A stretch of 64,000 nt of DNA from Prochlorococcus sp. AG-418-K17 (GCA_003214055.1 QCMD01000002.1:96179-160178); one strand, 5' to 3'; positions 1 through 11,028 are shown, counted from the stretch's first letter. Notes: generated from the letters alone by a model not told the origin. A program made the numbers and translations.

Positions 1-1
1 T

Positions 2-820
2 ATTGCACTAGTCAATGCATTACAGAATGGGCTAGACGAAGCAGGCCTTGATAAGAATGCCATTTGCCTTCTTACAAGTAGAAAAGATAGTATGGCAATG
101 TTAAATCTTGAGAAATATATTAATCTAATAATTCCAAGAGGAAGTAATGAATTGGTGAAATTTATTCAGGAGAATACAAAAATCCCTGTGCTAGGACATG
201 CTGATGGTATCTGTCATTTGTTCATAGATAATGAGGCAAATCTAGAGATGGCGTTATCAGTAGCATTAGATAGTAAAATTCAATATCCTGCTGCATGTAA
301 TTCAATTGAAACTTTATTATTGCATAAAGATATTGCGCAAGTTTTTCTAGAAAATGCTATACCAATATTTAATTCTAATGATGTTAAATTAATTGGAGAT
401 AAAAGAGCTGTTGAATTAGGTGTACAATTTGAGGCTAATTTTGAAGATTGGCAAACTGAATATTTAGATTTGATTTTATCAATAAAAGTTGTTGATAATC
501 TTAATGAGGCAATTACTCATATTCAAAAATTCAGTTCAAAACATACAGATGGAATAATTACTGAAAATCCTGTAACAGCTAATAAATTTATGAATGTAAT
601 AGATAGTGCTGGTGTTTTTCATAATTGCTCTACAAGATTTGCAGATGGTTTTAGATATGGATTTGGAGCTGAGGTAGGAATATCTACTCAAACACTTCCC
701 CCAAGAGGTCCAGTAGGATTGGAAGGTTTGGTTACCTATAAATATTTTTTAAAAGGTGATGGAAACATAGTTAATGATTTTTCATCTGGTAAGGCTTCCT
801 TTACTCATAAAGATCTTTAA
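2..820 (+). CDS. proA: Gamma-glutamyl phosphate reductase, 5'-truncated by window edge
   Basis: This is the C-terminal two thirds (272 codons) of ProA, the NADPH-dependent enzyme that turns gamma-glutamyl phosphate into glutamate semialdehyde in proline synthesis. The reading frame is open to the left edge, so the methionine at 92 is internal and not the start. The aldehyde-dehydrogenase-type catalytic cysteine lies in the YPAACNS motif (Cys about residue 99 of the visible part), and the family C-terminus with [19 protein letters not shown] and [10 protein letters not shown] is intact. Full-length ProA is about 415-435 aa. It heads a same-strand run with folB (11 bp later) and a lipase-like gene, which probably share a transcript. 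Confidence 0.96.
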   Translation: MALVNALQNGLDEAGLDKNAICLLTSRKDSMAMLNLEKYINLIIPRGSNELVKFIQENTKIPVLGHADGICHLFIDNEANLEMALSVALDSKIQYPAACNSIETLLLHKDIAQVFLENAIPIFNSNDVKLIGDKRAVELGVQFEANFEDWQTEYLDLILSIKVVDNLNEAITHIQKFSSKHTDGIITENPVTANKFMNVIDSAGVFHNCSTRFADGFRYGFGAEVGISTQTLPPRGPVGLEGLVTYKYFLKGDGNIVNDFSSGKASFTHKDL

Positions 821-831
821 AATTATTACAA

Positions 832-1194
832 ATGGAAGCATTCTTGAAAATTGAGAATATTAAACTTTGGGCTAGGGTTGGAGTTCTCGATGAAGAGAGA
901 GAATTAGGGCAGCTTTTTAGTTTAGATATATTTTTATGGACTGATTTTGAAAAATGTACTGAAAATGATGATATAAATAAAACTGTTGATTATTCAAAAT
1001 TAGTTGAAATTTTAAAAGATCAATCAAAGAAAATATATTTTTTCACGATTGAAAAATACTCAAACGCAATTTTAGAAATTATTGATAAGGAATTTAATCT
1101 CTCTAAAATTAAAATTATTTTGACAAAATGTAATCCTCCAATTACTGGTTTTGATGGAAAGGTATCAATCGTAAGAATTTTAGAAAATAAGTAA
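832..1194 (+). CDS. folB: Dihydroneopterin aldolase
   Basis: A 120-aa protein of normal FolB length. It makes 6-hydroxymethyl-dihydropterin from dihydroneopterin in cytosolic folate synthesis. The N-terminal signature IKLWARVGVLDEERELGQ and the C-terminal KCNPPITGFDGKVSIV segment, with its conserved Lys and Pro residues, are both typical of the family. The ATG is 11 bp after the proA stop, and the next gene begins 5 bp after its own stop, so a proA-folB-hydrolase operon is likely. Pairing with a proline gene has no obvious pathway logic and is best read as genome compaction. Confidence 0.92.
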   Translation: MEAFLKIENIKLWARVGVLDEERELGQLFSLDIFLWTDFEKCTENDDINKTVDYSKLVEILKDQSKKIYFFTIEKYSNAILEIIDKEFNLSKIKIILTKCNPPITGFDGKVSIVRILENK

Positions 1195-1199
1195 AAGTT

Positions 1200-1793
1200 T
1201 TGAAAAAAAGAAATCCCATTATTTTGATTCATGGTCTTTGGAATAATTCAAGTATTTTTTCTTTTATTACCTCACAACTTGATGAAATTGGGATTGAATA
1301 TTTTGCCCCAAATCTCAATCATTCATTGGGCATGTCTTCAATTAAAGATTTGACTAATACGTTAAACAAATTAATTTTAGAAAAATATGGTTTGGAAAAA
1401 GAATTAGATATATTGGGATTCTCTATGGGCGGAATTATTGGGAGGTACTGGATTCAAAAATTTTATGGTTATAAAAGAACAAGAAGGTTTCTATCTATAG
1501 GTTCACCACACAAGGGAACGCTCGCATCACAATTAGTTCCTAAATATCCATTTACTGGAATATCAGAAATGAAAATAAATAGCAGTTTATTGAAAGATCT
1601 CTCGAAATCGAATTTTCTCCTCAATAACATTGAATGTACAAGTTTTTTTACTTACTGGGATTTAATGGTTTTCCCAGGTTGGTGTACTAATTTAAATTTA
1701 GGAGAAAAAATATCATTGAAAGTATATAAACACAGTAATTTGGTTAGGAATCGTAAAGCTGTTCAAAAAATAGTTGAGAAAATTATTATGTAG
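1200..1793 (+). CDS. Small alpha/beta-hydrolase, lipase class 2-like
   Basis: A 197-aa hydrolase with an alpha/beta-hydrolase fold. The oxyanion-hole region is LIHGLW (residues 9-14), the nucleophile elbow is GFSMGG (Ser75), and the conserved IGSPHKGT follows (100-107). A late Asp (YWDLMVFPG) and a His (YKHSNL) could complete the triad. These features match the EstA/lipase class 2 group that acts on lipid or small esters; the substrate cannot be read from the sequence. The start is TTG at 1200, only 5 bp after folB, with no ATG near enough to keep the HGLW strand. Its 3' end overlaps the convergent oligopeptidase gene by 8 bp. Confidence 0.8.
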   Translation: MKKRNPIILIHGLWNNSSIFSFITSQLDEIGIEYFAPNLNHSLGMSSIKDLTNTLNKLILEKYGLEKELDILGFSMGGIIGRYWIQKFYGYKRTRRFLSIGSPHKGTLASQLVPKYPFTGISEMKINSSLLKDLSKSNFLLNNIECTSFFTYWDLMVFPGWCTNLNLGEKISLKVYKHSNLVRNRKAVQKIVEKIIM

Positions 1794-3873
1794 CAGAAGA
1801 TAAACCTAAATGTCTTATTAAAGAATCTGTTTTTGGTTCTCTTCCTCTGAATAATTTAAATATTTCTAATGGAGATAAGCTTCCTCCTAAGCTAAGTATT
1901 GTATCTTTAAACTTCTTTCCTATTAACTTTAAATGTTCAGTATTTTCTAGATCAGCTTCTTCGAACATGGAATAAGCATCAGCACTTAGAACCTCAGCCC
2001 ATTTATATGAGTAATATCCTGCAGAATATCCCCCCGCAAATATATGACTAAAACAACAAAGAAATTGATCTTCTTGAATTGGAGCAATTACAGTTGTTTG
2101 CCCTGCAATTTCTCTTCTTATCTCATCTGCAGTTTTCCCTTTGTTTTTATCAATATTACTGTGTAATCTTAGGTCTGTAATCGCAAAATGGAGTTGTCTA
2201 AGTGTAGCCATTCCACAATTAAAACTTCTATTCTTCAAAAGTTTTTCAAAATTCTCATCAGATAATTTCTCTCCCGTTTTATAGTGCTTAGCAATATTCA
2301 AGAGTGTATTTTTATGAAAGCACCAGTTTTCCATAAATTGACTTGGTAGTTCGACTGCATCCCATTCAACATTATTTATGCCAGCTGCTTGAGGGAGATT
2401 TACAGTAGTAAGCATATGCTGAAGACCGTGACCAAATTCATGGAAAAGTGTTTGAACTTCTTCGAAACTCATCAAACTAGGTTTATCTTTTGATGGTGGA
2501 GTCTGATTACAAACTAGATAAGCTACAGGCAGAGTATTCTTGCCAATATTATTTTTATTCAAACATTCATCCATCCAAGCACCTCCTCTCTTTGACTCCG
2601 GTCGAGAATAAGGATCCAGGTAAAAAGATGCTATTTTTTTATTTTCTTTATCAAGGATATTAAAAAATAAGACATCTTCATTCCACAAAGGGACCTTATT
2701 AGTTGCTTCAACTACTTTAATTTCAAAAAGATTCTCGCTTAGCTTAAATAAACCTTTTAAAACATCATTTAGTGGGAACCAAGGTCTTAAAGACTCTTGA
2801 TCTAAATTAAGCTTTTCCTTTCGAAGAAGTTCAGACCAATAACTTATGTCCCATGGCTCAATATTCTGAGATTTTGCAAATCCATTATCTTTAGCAAACT
2901 TATCGAGCGTTTCTAATTCAATTTTTGCAGTTTTAAATGCTGGGTCTCTCAATTCCTCTAAAAGGTTCTCAACATTTTTAATTTCTTTTGCCATTTTTGT
3001 TGACAAACTTAGTTCTGCCCAACTTTCATAACCGAGAAGATTTGCCTGTTTAGTTCTAAGAGATAATATCTCTTCAATAATTTTAGAATTATTTTTTTCT
3101 CCTTGAGACGCCCTACTCACGAATGACTTATATAGTTTTTCTCTAAGGTTCCGGTCGGTAGCATATGTCATAAACGATGTATAAGTTGGAATATCTAAAC
3201 TTAATTTCCAAGGACCATTTTTAACATTAACTTCGCCATCTTTTTTTAAGTGATTATGAGCAGATATTGCCATCAATTCAAGCACTCGCTCAGGTAGACC
3301 ATCAATTTCAGATTTTTTATTTAAAATTAAGAACCATTTGTTTGTTGCATCTAGAACATTATTACTAAATTCTGTCGATAGTGTTCCAAGCTTTTCTGAA
3401 ATTAAATTGAATTCTTTCTGATCATTTTTTTGTAATGAAATTCCTCTATGTTGCATTTCAAGAATTTCTTTATCTAAAATTCTATTTTCAATTTGATCAA
3501 AGTTATTTGTCTCTTTAAGCTTTACTAAAGAATTGTATATTATTTTACTTTGTCCAAATTTGTTGCTCAAGCTAATAACTTCGGGAAGAAATTTTGAATA
3601 AATATTTCTTAGACTTTCAGAGTTTTTTACTGCATTAAGATGACTTATTACTCCCCAACTCCATCTGAGAATTTCATTGACTTCATTTAGAGGGTTTATT
3701 ACCTTATCCCAGGTTAAATCATTTTGAATGAGATAATTGGATAGATTTTTCTCAATATTTTCAAAATCTTTGTTAATCTTTTCTAATACATCTGGAAATT
3801 GTTTACTAATACTTTCTGGAGTAAATTTTTTAAATTCTGGTAATTCTCCGTAATTGAAAATTGAGGTTTCCAT
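1786..3873 (-). CDS. prlC: M3-family oligopeptidase (oligopeptidase A)
   Basis: A 695-aa soluble zinc metallopeptidase of family M3 (thimet oligopeptidase/oligopeptidase A), which degrades short peptides, including cleaved signal and transit peptides, in the cytosol. The zinc motif HEFGH is at residues 478-482, in the family context LFHEFGHGLQHML. A glutamate-containing segment downstream (WDAVELPSQFMENW) supplies the third ligand region. Length and domain order are normal. It leads a minus-strand block and runs tail to tail with the lipase-like gene with an 8-bp overlap. ndhD lies 19 bp upstream of its start, so it may be transcribed by read-through. Confidence 0.93.
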   Translation of the reverse strand: METSIFNYGELPEFKKFTPESISKQFPDVLEKINKDFENIEKNLSNYLIQNDLTWDKVINPLNEVNEILRWSWGVISHLNAVKNSESLRNIYSKFLPEVISLSNKFGQSKIIYNSLVKLKETNNFDQIENRILDKEILEMQHRGISLQKNDQKEFNLISEKLGTLSTEFSNNVLDATNKWFLILNKKSEIDGLPERVLELMAISAHNHLKKDGEVNVKNGPWKLSLDIPTYTSFMTYATDRNLREKLYKSFVSRASQGEKNNSKIIEEILSLRTKQANLLGYESWAELSLSTKMAKEIKNVENLLEELRDPAFKTAKIELETLDKFAKDNGFAKSQNIEPWDISYWSELLRKEKLNLDQESLRPWFPLNDVLKGLFKLSENLFEIKVVEATNKVPLWNEDVLFFNILDKENKKIASFYLDPYSRPESKRGGAWMDECLNKNNIGKNTLPVAYLVCNQTPPSKDKPSLMSFEEVQTLFHEFGHGLQHMLTTVNLPQAAGINNVEWDAVELPSQFMENWCFHKNTLLNIAKHYKTGEKLSDENFEKLLKNRSFNCGMATLRQLHFAITDLRLHSNIDKNKGKTADEIRREIAGQTTVIAPIQEDQFLCCFSHIFAGGYSAGYYSYKWAEVLSADAYSMFEEADLENTEHLKLIGKKFKDTILSLGGSLSPLEIFKLFRGREPKTDSLIRHLGLSSAT

Positions 3874-3892
3874 TTATTAAAGCAAATTAAAC

Positions 3893-5431
3893 TTAACTAA
3901 CGATTGAAATCAACCCTACTAATTTAGCTAAAGTTAGCTGTTGACTGAGAGCATTAGTTGAAGATTCATACAAATTTATGGCAATTTTTGGCCAAAAACC
4001 TATTACTAAAGTAGGCAATAATAAACTGAAACCAATTGTCAATTCTCTACCATTCATTTCTTTAACTGTAGCTAGTGCTGGAATCCTAGGACCAAAAAAC
4101 ACTCTCCTGCACATTGATAGAAGATATATTGGAGTTAGGACTAAACCGATAGCAGCTATAAGGATTGTGATTGATCTAAATAGAGAGCTGAAGCCTTCTT
4201 GACTAGTAATACCGAGGAATACAGTTATTTCGCTTATAAAACCGCTCATGCCAGGTAATGCTAAAGAAGCTAAAGAGCTTGCTAAGAAAAAAGCAAAAGT
4301 TATCGGTAAGACCTTCGCTAATCCACCCATATTCGGTATTGAAAGAGTATTTGTTCTTTCATAGAATGATCCAGTAACGAAAAACATTGCTGCTGCAATA
4401 AGTCCATGACTTATCATCTGGAGCATTGCTCCGCTGATCCCCAAAGCATCTACAGCTCCAATACCTAAGAGAACGAAACCCATATGACTTACTGAGCTAC
4501 ATGCAATTCTCCTTTTGACATTATCTTGTGCAAATGCGTTTAAAGCTCCGTAAATTATATTAATAATCCCAAGAATAATTAAAGCAGGCGCAATTTGTAG
4601 ATGTACTTCAGGTAATATCTGAACATTGAATCTTAATAATGCGTATCCTCCCATTTTTAAAAGTATTCCTGCAAGCAACATCGATACCGGTGCATTAGCC
4701 TCTCCATGCGCATCAGGCAACCATGTATGAAGAGGAAAAATTGGGAGCTTTACCCCAAATCCTATTAAAAATCCAAGATAGGATAATAAAGCAAGGCTAC
4801 CCGTTACATGTTTGTTCGTTAAGTCGGAAATATTTAAAGTAAAAGTATCTCCACTCAAGGCAAGTGCTAAACCGCTTATAAGTATAAGCAAAGAAGCTAA
4901 AGCGGTATAGAGAATAAATTTTGTGGCGGCATATAACTTCTTTTTCCCTCCCCAAATAGCAATTAGAAGATAAACCGGAACTAATTCAAGTTCCCAAGCC
5001 AGGAAAAATAATAGGAAATCTTGAGAGAGGAAAACTAATGCCTGTGCTGATGCTTGGACTAATAAAAGAGCAAAGTATAAATTAGATTTTTTCTTTATTT
5101 TCCAACTTGCGGCAGCTGATAAAAATGTAATTAACCCACTCAAAGCCACTAAAGGAGCAGATAACCCATCTACACCAAGAGACCACTCTAAGCCTATCGA
5201 GGGTAACCAAGTGGCTCTTTCAACAAGTTGTAAGGAGCTGTCTGTAGTATTAAATTTTTGGAAAAGTACGCTTATTATTAGTAAAAAATCTACAAATAAG
5301 AAACTTAATGAGATATTTCTAGGAAGTGTATTATCTTCCCCTTCTTTTGAACTCAAGAAAGGCATTATTAATGCCCCAATTAAAGGTAGTAAAACAATAG
5401 ATGATAGCCAAGGAAACGTTTCTAAATTCAT
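3893..5431 (-). CDS. ndhD: NAD(P)H dehydrogenase (NDH-1) subunit 4
   Basis: A 512-aa polytopic membrane protein, one of the antiporter-like proton-pumping subunits of cyanobacterial NDH-1 in the thylakoid membrane. The family core is clear: [12 protein letters not shown], the [18 protein letters not shown] segment with its essential glutamate in transmembrane helix 5, [19 protein letters not shown] with the helix 7 lysine, and [12 protein letters not shown]. Length fits NdhD. Several NdhD paralogues serve different complexes (NDH-1L respiratory, NDH-1MS CO2 uptake); sequence and lack of CO2-uptake neighbours favour the NdhD1 respiratory/cyclic-flow type, but this is inference. thrB follows in the upstream direction after a 77-bp gap. 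Confidence 0.95.
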   Translation of the reverse strand: MNLETFPWLSSIVLLPLIGALIMPFLSSKEGEDNTLPRNISLSFLFVDFLLIISVLFQKFNTTDSSLQLVERATWLPSIGLEWSLGVDGLSAPLVALSGLITFLSAAASWKIKKKSNLYFALLLVQASAQALVFLSQDFLLFFLAWELELVPVYLLIAIWGGKKKLYAATKFILYTALASLLILISGLALALSGDTFTLNISDLTNKHVTGSLALLSYLGFLIGFGVKLPIFPLHTWLPDAHGEANAPVSMLLAGILLKMGGYALLRFNVQILPEVHLQIAPALIILGIINIIYGALNAFAQDNVKRRIACSSVSHMGFVLLGIGAVDALGISGAMLQMISHGLIAAAMFFVTGSFYERTNTLSIPNMGGLAKVLPITFAFFLASSLASLALPGMSGFISEITVFLGITSQEGFSSLFRSITILIAAIGLVLTPIYLLSMCRRVFFGPRIPALATVKEMNGRELTIGFSLLLPTLVIGFWPKIAINLYESSTNALSQQLTLAKLVGLISIVS

Positions 5432-5508
5432 TTGTAATGAATAATTTTCTTATTCTAGTTGAAGTTGCACTAGCTTGAGACTATAACATTAAAACTGCCT
5501 AAGTAAAA

Positions 5509-6456
5509 CTACTTAACGTTGATAGCTCTGAATTGACTACCGGTTGTCTGAACATTTAAAAATGGTGCTCTACTTGCCACACCTAATTTTTCCCAAGATT
5601 TTACCATGGCTTGACTTACAGATTTACCATTTTCTTTTTTACATAAAGCTAAGATACTCGGCCCGGCTCCACTAATGGCGCAACCTAAGGCTCCTGCTTG
5701 TAGTGCGGCTTCTTTAACTTCCAGCCCTCCTTTAATAAGTTTCCAACGGTAAGGTTCATGCAATTTATCAAACATTCCTTCTTTAATTAACTCATCGTTC
5801 CCTGTCTTTAAGCCATTTAGTAACAACGTAAGGGCTCCCATATTTGTCACTGCATCAGATATTGGGATATTCTTTGGCATTACTCTTCTTGCTTCACTTG
5901 TGCTTAATCTAATAGCAGGTATTGCTACAACAGTTTTAATGGAATCGTGCCAATCACATCTAATAATTCTCCATCTTTGAGAAGAAGAACGGGCTGTTAG
6001 GCAAAGTCCTCCCAAAAGAGAAGGAACTACATTATCGGGATGACCCTCAATATCAATTGCAAGTTCTAAGAGTTTTTCTTTGGGCAGGGGGGAGTTCATT
6101 ATTGCATTTGCTCCAATTAGTCCGGCAACAATTGCTGTAGCACTACTACCAAGTCCTCGAGCAGGAGGCACTGCTAATTTAACTCTTGCTTCAAGTGCGA
6201 AAGGAGTTATGTTTGCATTTTCCCAGACTTTCTGTGCAGCTCGAAAAACAAGGTTTTCGGGGCCTCCCCTTAAATGATTCCCATCAGTACTTTCCATTAT
6301 TAAATCAAATCTATCGCCACCTCCATCTATTCTTGTGAAAATAAATTCATTATATAAGTCCAACGCTGCACCAAGACAGTCGAATCCAGGACCTAAATTG
6401 GCTGTGGTAGAAGGTACCGTTACTATTATTTTTTTACCAACTTCTGGAGAAGACAT
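5509..6456 (-). CDS. thrB: Homoserine kinase
   Basis: A 315-aa GHMP-family kinase that phosphorylates homoserine for threonine synthesis. The phosphate-binding loop reads PARGLGSSATAIVAGL, and the N-terminal VTVPSTTANLGPGFDCLG motif and the late GCAISGAGPSILAL loop are diagnostic. Length is normal. It is nine bp from glk on the same strand and within the block thrB-glk-thrS-trpS, so threonine synthesis sits next to threonyl-tRNA synthetase, consistent with one long transcript running from about 10.9 kb down to 1.8 kb. Confidence 0.97.
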   Translation of the reverse strand: MSSPEVGKKIIVTVPSTTANLGPGFDCLGAALDLYNEFIFTRIDGGGDRFDLIMESTDGNHLRGGPENLVFRAAQKVWENANITPFALEARVKLAVPPARGLGSSATAIVAGLIGANAIMNSPLPKEKLLELAIDIEGHPDNVVPSLLGGLCLTARSSSQRWRIIRCDWHDSIKTVVAIPAIRLSTSEARRVMPKNIPISDAVTNMGALTLLLNGLKTGNDELIKEGMFDKLHEPYRWKLIKGGLEVKEAALQAGALGCAISGAGPSILALCKKENGKSVSQAMVKSWEKLGVASRAPFLNVQTTGSQFRAINVK

Positions 6457-6465
6457 ATTAAATAA

Positions 6466-7503
6466 TTAACCTATTTGTAAAAGCATTTTTGCTCTGCAGG
6501 CTGCACTAAAAAGTCCAAACTCTTCATCTAAAATTACTTTCAGGGGTATTGTTCTAAGAATATCTTTTAATCTTCCTTTATCAAAAAATTGTTTCATAAA
6601 TAATTCCGATTTAAAGTTTTTGAAATGTTTTGGTGCGGTTCCTCCAGAAATCCATAAACCGCCAAAGCATAATTCTTGAAGAGCTACATCACCCAATAAA
6701 GAAGCATAAGCATCTAACCATATCCTCTCAACTTCAGTCATTAGCTGATCACCCTCGTTCGAAAGATTACAAATTCTTTCAGGTAATTCTTTTCTTAAAG
6801 TATCAGAAGTTTTTATTTCTTTTAAATATTTTTGTAGAGGATGGTTTTTGGCATCAGGTTTGCTAAGTCTCCATTCGGCTATTCTTGATAAACCAGTTCC
6901 GCTAACAATTCTTTCACAAGATATCCTTTCAACATTAAGAGAATTCTTGAGCCAAATTTTTAATTCCCATTCTAATTTTGACTTTGGTGAGTATTCAACA
7001 TGACCTCCTTCACTTGCTAAAACTTTTACACTACTTCCGGATATTATGCCTCTTGCAATGCCCAAACCAGTACCGGCTCCAACGATGGCATGCAAATCAT
7101 TGTTAACACCATCAGAGTGAATTCCATTTTGGATAGTAGAGTATTGATTATCTTTTAAGAAAGGTATTCCATAAATCTGTACTGCAAAATCATTAATCAG
7201 TTCGCAATGTTTAAATTTAAATTTGTCTTTTAATGCATCTTCGGAAATATTCCATGATAAATTTATAAGTTTTGCTTTATTGTCAGATACAGGACCAGCT
7301 ACTGCTAAACATGCAGTAGAAGGATGAGAAAAGTTTCGGCATTCTTTTTTTAGAAAATCTTCTAGTATCAATTCAAAAGAACACCATTCAGAAGATATAT
7401 ATTTCTTTTTAAAAATCAACTTAGGGGAATCATCATTTATTACTTTTTCGAATATTCCCAGTAGAACTTTTGTACCTCCTAAATCACAAGCGAGAAAATT
7501 CAT
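6466..7503 (-). CDS. glk: Glucokinase
   Basis: A 345-aa cytosolic kinase that makes glucose 6-phosphate from glucose and ATP. The N-terminal ATP-binding phosphate loop is CDLGGTKVLLGIF; later motifs include LINDFAVQIYG (catalytic Asp region), GAGTGLGIARG and SEGGHVEYSP with the family Glu and His. The length matches the bacterial Glk family (COG0837). The gene is separated from thrS by 11 bp and from thrB by 9 bp, so it is probably co-transcribed. It would feed glucose released from glycogen or taken up from seawater into glycolysis or the oxidative pentose phosphate route. Confidence 0.93.
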   Translation of the reverse strand: MNFLACDLGGTKVLLGIFEKVINDDSPKLIFKKKYISSEWCSFELILEDFLKKECRNFSHPSTACLAVAGPVSDNKAKLINLSWNISEDALKDKFKFKHCELINDFAVQIYGIPFLKDNQYSTIQNGIHSDGVNNDLHAIVGAGTGLGIARGIISGSSVKVLASEGGHVEYSPKSKLEWELKIWLKNSLNVERISCERIVSGTGLSRIAEWRLSKPDAKNHPLQKYLKEIKTSDTLRKELPERICNLSNEGDQLMTEVERIWLDAYASLLGDVALQELCFGGLWISGGTAPKHFKNFKSELFMKQFFDKGRLKDILRTIPLKVILDEEFGLFSAACRAKMLLQIG

Positions 7504-7514
7504 ATTACTTAAAA

Positions 7515-9431
7515 TTATTCTGTTCTCCCCTTTTTATCTATTAATTCATCCATTAATTTGTAAAGATTAGGCAAATTAAAAATTCCTAAATTTTTTCCAT
7601 TCAGAGCTCTTAAGGCGACTGAATCAGTTTCCTCTTCTTTATCTCCAATAACTGCAATTAAAGGAACTCTTCCGAGAGTTGCTTCTCTAATTTTATATCC
7701 TATTTTTTCATTCCTAATATCAACTTTTGATCGGTAACCATTGTTGTTTATTAATTCATTAAACTTTAAACACTTTTCAATATTTCTATCAGTAATGCTC
7801 AATAAAATTATTTGATAAGGTGCAAGCCAAATTGGGAATTTTGCCTCATATTCTTCAATTAAGATTCCGATAAATCTTTCAAAGGATCCTAAAATTGCTC
7901 TATGAAGCATAACTGGATTTCTTTTTTCATTATCAATATCTACATAAGTTGCATTCAATCTAATAGGCATTGAGAAGTCAACTTGAATAGTTCCACATTG
8001 CCAGACTCTATTAAGACAATCTTTTAACGAGAATTCTATTTTGGGACCATAAAAAGCCCCTTCTCCAGGTTGTAGTTCCCATTTTAGATTCTTATTATCG
8101 AGAGCTTTGGTAAGAGCCTCTTCTGATTTATCCCAAATCTCCTCACTACCTACCCTTTTTTCAGGTCGAGTTGACAATTTGATAATGATTTCATCAAAAC
8201 CAAAGGTTTTATAAACCTCGAAAACAAGTTCTATAAAAGTAGATACCTCTTCTTGAATTTGCTCTTCTCTGCAGAATATGTGTGCATCATCTTGAGTAAA
8301 GTTTCTCACTCGCATTAAGCCGTGTAGGGCACCAGAGGGCTCATTTCTGTGACAAGAACCAAATTCAGCAAGACGAATAGGTAAATCCTTATAACTTTTC
8401 AAACCTTGATTAAATACTTGTATATGACAAGGACAATTCATTGGTTTTATTGCATAAGTTCGATTTTCTGATGCAGTAGTGAACATATCGTCTCTAAACT
8501 TTTCCCAATGACCGGATTTTTCCCAAAGAGATTTATCAACAGCTTGTGGTGTTTTAATTTCTAAATAATCATTTTTTTTGAGTATTTCTCTTATGTACTT
8601 TTCCAGTACTTGGTAGATTGTCCATCCATTTGGATGCCAAAAAATCATACCTGGAGATTCTTCTTGTATATGAAATAGTGAATGTTTTTTACCAAGTTTT
8701 CTATGATCCCTTTTTTCCGCTTCTTCAATTCTTGTTAAGTAGTCATTAAGTTCTTTTTCTTTTGCCCATGCAGTTCCATATATTCTCTGTAATGATTCAT
8801 TCTCACTACTACCTCTCCAATATGAACCTGATAATTTTAGTAATTTAAAGTGTCTCAAATGTCTAGTGTTAGGAACGTGAGGCCCTCTACACATGTCGAT
8901 ATATTCTTCGTGCTTGTATAAATTGATGAGACCTTCTTCAGGAATTCCTTCAATTATTCTTAATTTAAAAGTCTCATCTCTTTCTTTAAAAGTTTTAATT
9001 GCCTCCTTTTTCGAAACTTGTAAAATTTCTACGTCATAATTTGTTTTTATTAATTTATTAATTCTATTTTCGATTTTTATTAAATCTTCAGGAGTAAATC
9101 TGTATTCAGAAAAAATATCGTAATAAAAACCATCTTCGATTACAGGCCCAATCGCCATTTTAATATTAGGATAAATTTGTTTAACTGCATGACCAATAAG
9201 GTGAGCAAAGGAATGTCTTATTATTTCAATTCCTTCTTTATCTTTTGATGTGATGATTACAACTTTGGAATCTGTATTTATAGGAATAGTTGCATCAAGA
9301 AGAACATCATTTACTTTTCCAGCAATTGTTGCTTTAGCCAATCCAGCGCCTATACTCTCGGCAATTTCTAGAATAGTTACAGATTTTTCAAAAACCTTTT
9401 TTGAGCCATCAGGCAAAGTAATTATTGGCAT
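7515..9431 (-). CDS. thrS: Threonyl-tRNA synthetase
   Basis: A 638-aa class II synthetase with the full bacterial layout: an N-terminal TGS domain (residues 1-60), the editing domain with the [11 protein letters not shown] zinc/His motif around residues 73-83, the catalytic core containing [13 protein letters not shown] and [18 protein letters not shown], motif 3 in [16 protein letters not shown], and the anticodon-binding domain near 540-638 starting [10 protein letters not shown]. It charges tRNA-Thr and edits mis-attached serine. It starts 3 bp downstream of trpS, so the two synthetases are almost certainly translated from one mRNA. Confidence 0.97.
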   Translation of the reverse strand: MPIITLPDGSKKVFEKSVTILEIAESIGAGLAKATIAGKVNDVLLDATIPINTDSKVVIITSKDKEGIEIIRHSFAHLIGHAVKQIYPNIKMAIGPVIEDGFYYDIFSEYRFTPEDLIKIENRINKLIKTNYDVEILQVSKKEAIKTFKERDETFKLRIIEGIPEEGLINLYKHEEYIDMCRGPHVPNTRHLRHFKLLKLSGSYWRGSSENESLQRIYGTAWAKEKELNDYLTRIEEAEKRDHRKLGKKHSLFHIQEESPGMIFWHPNGWTIYQVLEKYIREILKKNDYLEIKTPQAVDKSLWEKSGHWEKFRDDMFTTASENRTYAIKPMNCPCHIQVFNQGLKSYKDLPIRLAEFGSCHRNEPSGALHGLMRVRNFTQDDAHIFCREEQIQEEVSTFIELVFEVYKTFGFDEIIIKLSTRPEKRVGSEEIWDKSEEALTKALDNKNLKWELQPGEGAFYGPKIEFSLKDCLNRVWQCGTIQVDFSMPIRLNATYVDIDNEKRNPVMLHRAILGSFERFIGILIEEYEAKFPIWLAPYQIILLSITDRNIEKCLKFNELINNNGYRSKVDIRNEKIGYKIREATLGRVPLIAVIGDKEEETDSVALRALNGKNLGIFNLPNLYKLMDELIDKKGRTE

Positions 9432-9434
9432 AAT

Positions 9435-10451
9435 TTATTTCTCCATTTCAAAGAATCCCAATTTTGATTTAACTCTTTTTAAAGTCTGATTTGCTAAATC
9501 TTCTGCTTTTACCTTTCCTTCATCAAGGATTTTATTTAATTGATAGGGATCATTAATCAATAATTTATATTTTTGCTGAATAGGTTCTAGTGAATCAATA
9601 AGTTGTTCAGTAATTAATTTTTTAAATGTCCCCCATCCAGTCTCTGAGAATTCCTTTTCACATAGAGAAATTTCTTTGCCCGATAATATTGAATAAATCA
9701 TCAAAAGATTTTTAGATTCAGGCCTATCAGGGTTGTTAAATTCTATTCCAATAGAACTGTCACTTTTTGCCCTTTTTATTTTTTTTGTGATTAGTTCAGG
9801 AGGATCTAATAAGTTAATGCGACTGCCCTCATTAGGATCACTTTTGCTCATCTTTTTTGAACCATCAATCAAACTCATTATTTTTGACCCATTCTTCATG
9901 ATTATTGGTTGAGGGATTTTAAAAATATTTTTATCCTTACTAAATCTCGCATTAATTCTTTGTTGTGCAATATCTCTGGCAAGTTCAAGATGTTGTTTTT
10001 GATCCTCACCTACTGGTACGAAGTCAGCGTCATATAAAAGAATGTCTGCAGCCATTAGGATCGGATAGTCAAACAATCCAATAGATACATTATTTCCTTG
10101 TTGTATAGATTTTTCCTTGAATTGAATCATTCTTTCCATCCAATTTATAGGAGTCATGCAATTTAATATCCAACAAAGTTCTGAATGTGCAGAAATCTGA
10201 CTTTGGACAAAAATTGAGCATATACTGGGATCTATCCCACAAGCGACGTACAAAGCCGCTGTAGAGATAGTGTTGTGAGCCAATTCTTTGGGGTTATATG
10301 AAGCTGTGATTGCGTGCAAATCAACCACACATAGAAATGTTTCATATTGCTCTTGAAGAGTAACCCAATTATTTATGGCACCAAGCCAATTCCCAATATG
10401 TAAATCACCAGTTGGTTGAACTCCGGAAAGAATTCTTTTTTTACTTGCCAT
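9435..10451 (-). CDS. trpS: Tryptophanyl-tRNA synthetase
   Basis: A 338-aa class I synthetase that charges tRNA-Trp. The ATP-binding HIGH equivalent is seen in GDLHIGNWLGAI near the N-terminus, and the KMSKS loop in GSKKMSKSDPNEGS near residue 200. The tryptophan-binding segment with GEDQKQHLELARD is present. Length is normal. The ATG overlaps the 3' end of the upstream small gene by 11 bp, which suggests translational coupling, and thrS follows after 3 bp. Confidence 0.97.
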   Translation of the reverse strand: MASKKRILSGVQPTGDLHIGNWLGAINNWVTLQEQYETFLCVVDLHAITASYNPKELAHNTISTAALYVACGIDPSICSIFVQSQISAHSELCWILNCMTPINWMERMIQFKEKSIQQGNNVSIGLFDYPILMAADILLYDADFVPVGEDQKQHLELARDIAQQRINARFSKDKNIFKIPQPIIMKNGSKIMSLIDGSKKMSKSDPNEGSRINLLDPPELITKKIKRAKSDSSIGIEFNNPDRPESKNLLMIYSILSGKEISLCEKEFSETGWGTFKKLITEQLIDSLEPIQQKYKLLINDPYQLNKILDEGKVKAEDLANQTLKRVKSKLGFFEMEK

Positions 10452-10863
10452 CCTCTTCTACTTCGCTAGCTTGGATCTCCTCAGTTGATGCACTTTTTAA
10501 AGGTCTTGCAAAAGGGTCAGGTGCTGTTTTTATCTTTTCTTCATACGGATTTTGTGATTGTCTTTTCGGAGAAGAGTTTTTATTATTTTTTGCATATTCT
10601 GTGATTGATTCAATCAATTTTTCGTCTTTGATCATTTCGTTAAGTGTTCTAACAGAGAAACCCAGAACTGCAACGGTAGATCTCAATTGAAAGGTCTCTT
10701 GTATTGATTTAACAGCTTTCATTTCGTTATCACTCAATCTTATGCGGAATCCTCCTCCATCTCTTCTGCCTCCCGATCTATCTCTGAAATTAGATCTTTC
10801 ATTGTTAGAACGACCTGTATAATTTTCTTTTCCAGTATTATTGCTGAAATTTGAATTAGACAT
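10441..10863 (-). CDS. Conserved small basic protein of unknown function
   Basis: A 140-aa protein I do not recognise as a named family. The first 38 residues are low-complexity, rich in Asn, Ser, Arg and Gly (an RGG-like stretch, DRSGGRRDGGG). A compact middle part (about 40-95) beginning IRLSDNEMKAVKSIQETF looks helical, and the tail is Lys/Ser/Glu-rich. The composition could suit nucleic-acid binding, but no catalytic or known RNA-binding motif is visible. It is the first gene of the minus-strand block and overlaps trpS by 11 bp, so its level is probably linked to trpS and thrS. It is divergent from the DUF697 gene. Confidence 0.7.
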   Translation of the reverse strand: MSNSNFSNNTGKENYTGRSNNERSNFRDRSGGRRDGGGFRIRLSDNEMKAVKSIQETFQLRSTVAVLGFSVRTLNEMIKDEKLIESITEYAKNNKNSSPKRQSQNPYEEKIKTAPDPFARPLKSASTEEIQASEVEEDGK

Positions 10864-11028
10864 CTTGATTTTTCTTAAGTTATTTAAACAGTCTATTAAC
10901 TTAGCATCTTGTTATGCAATAAGTCTTTTTAAAAGCCTTAAATTTTTATCTTTTGATTAACGACTTATGAAATTTTACTTTTCTCATTCACAACTTGCAT
11001 TAAAATAAAAATAGAAAAATAAAATATT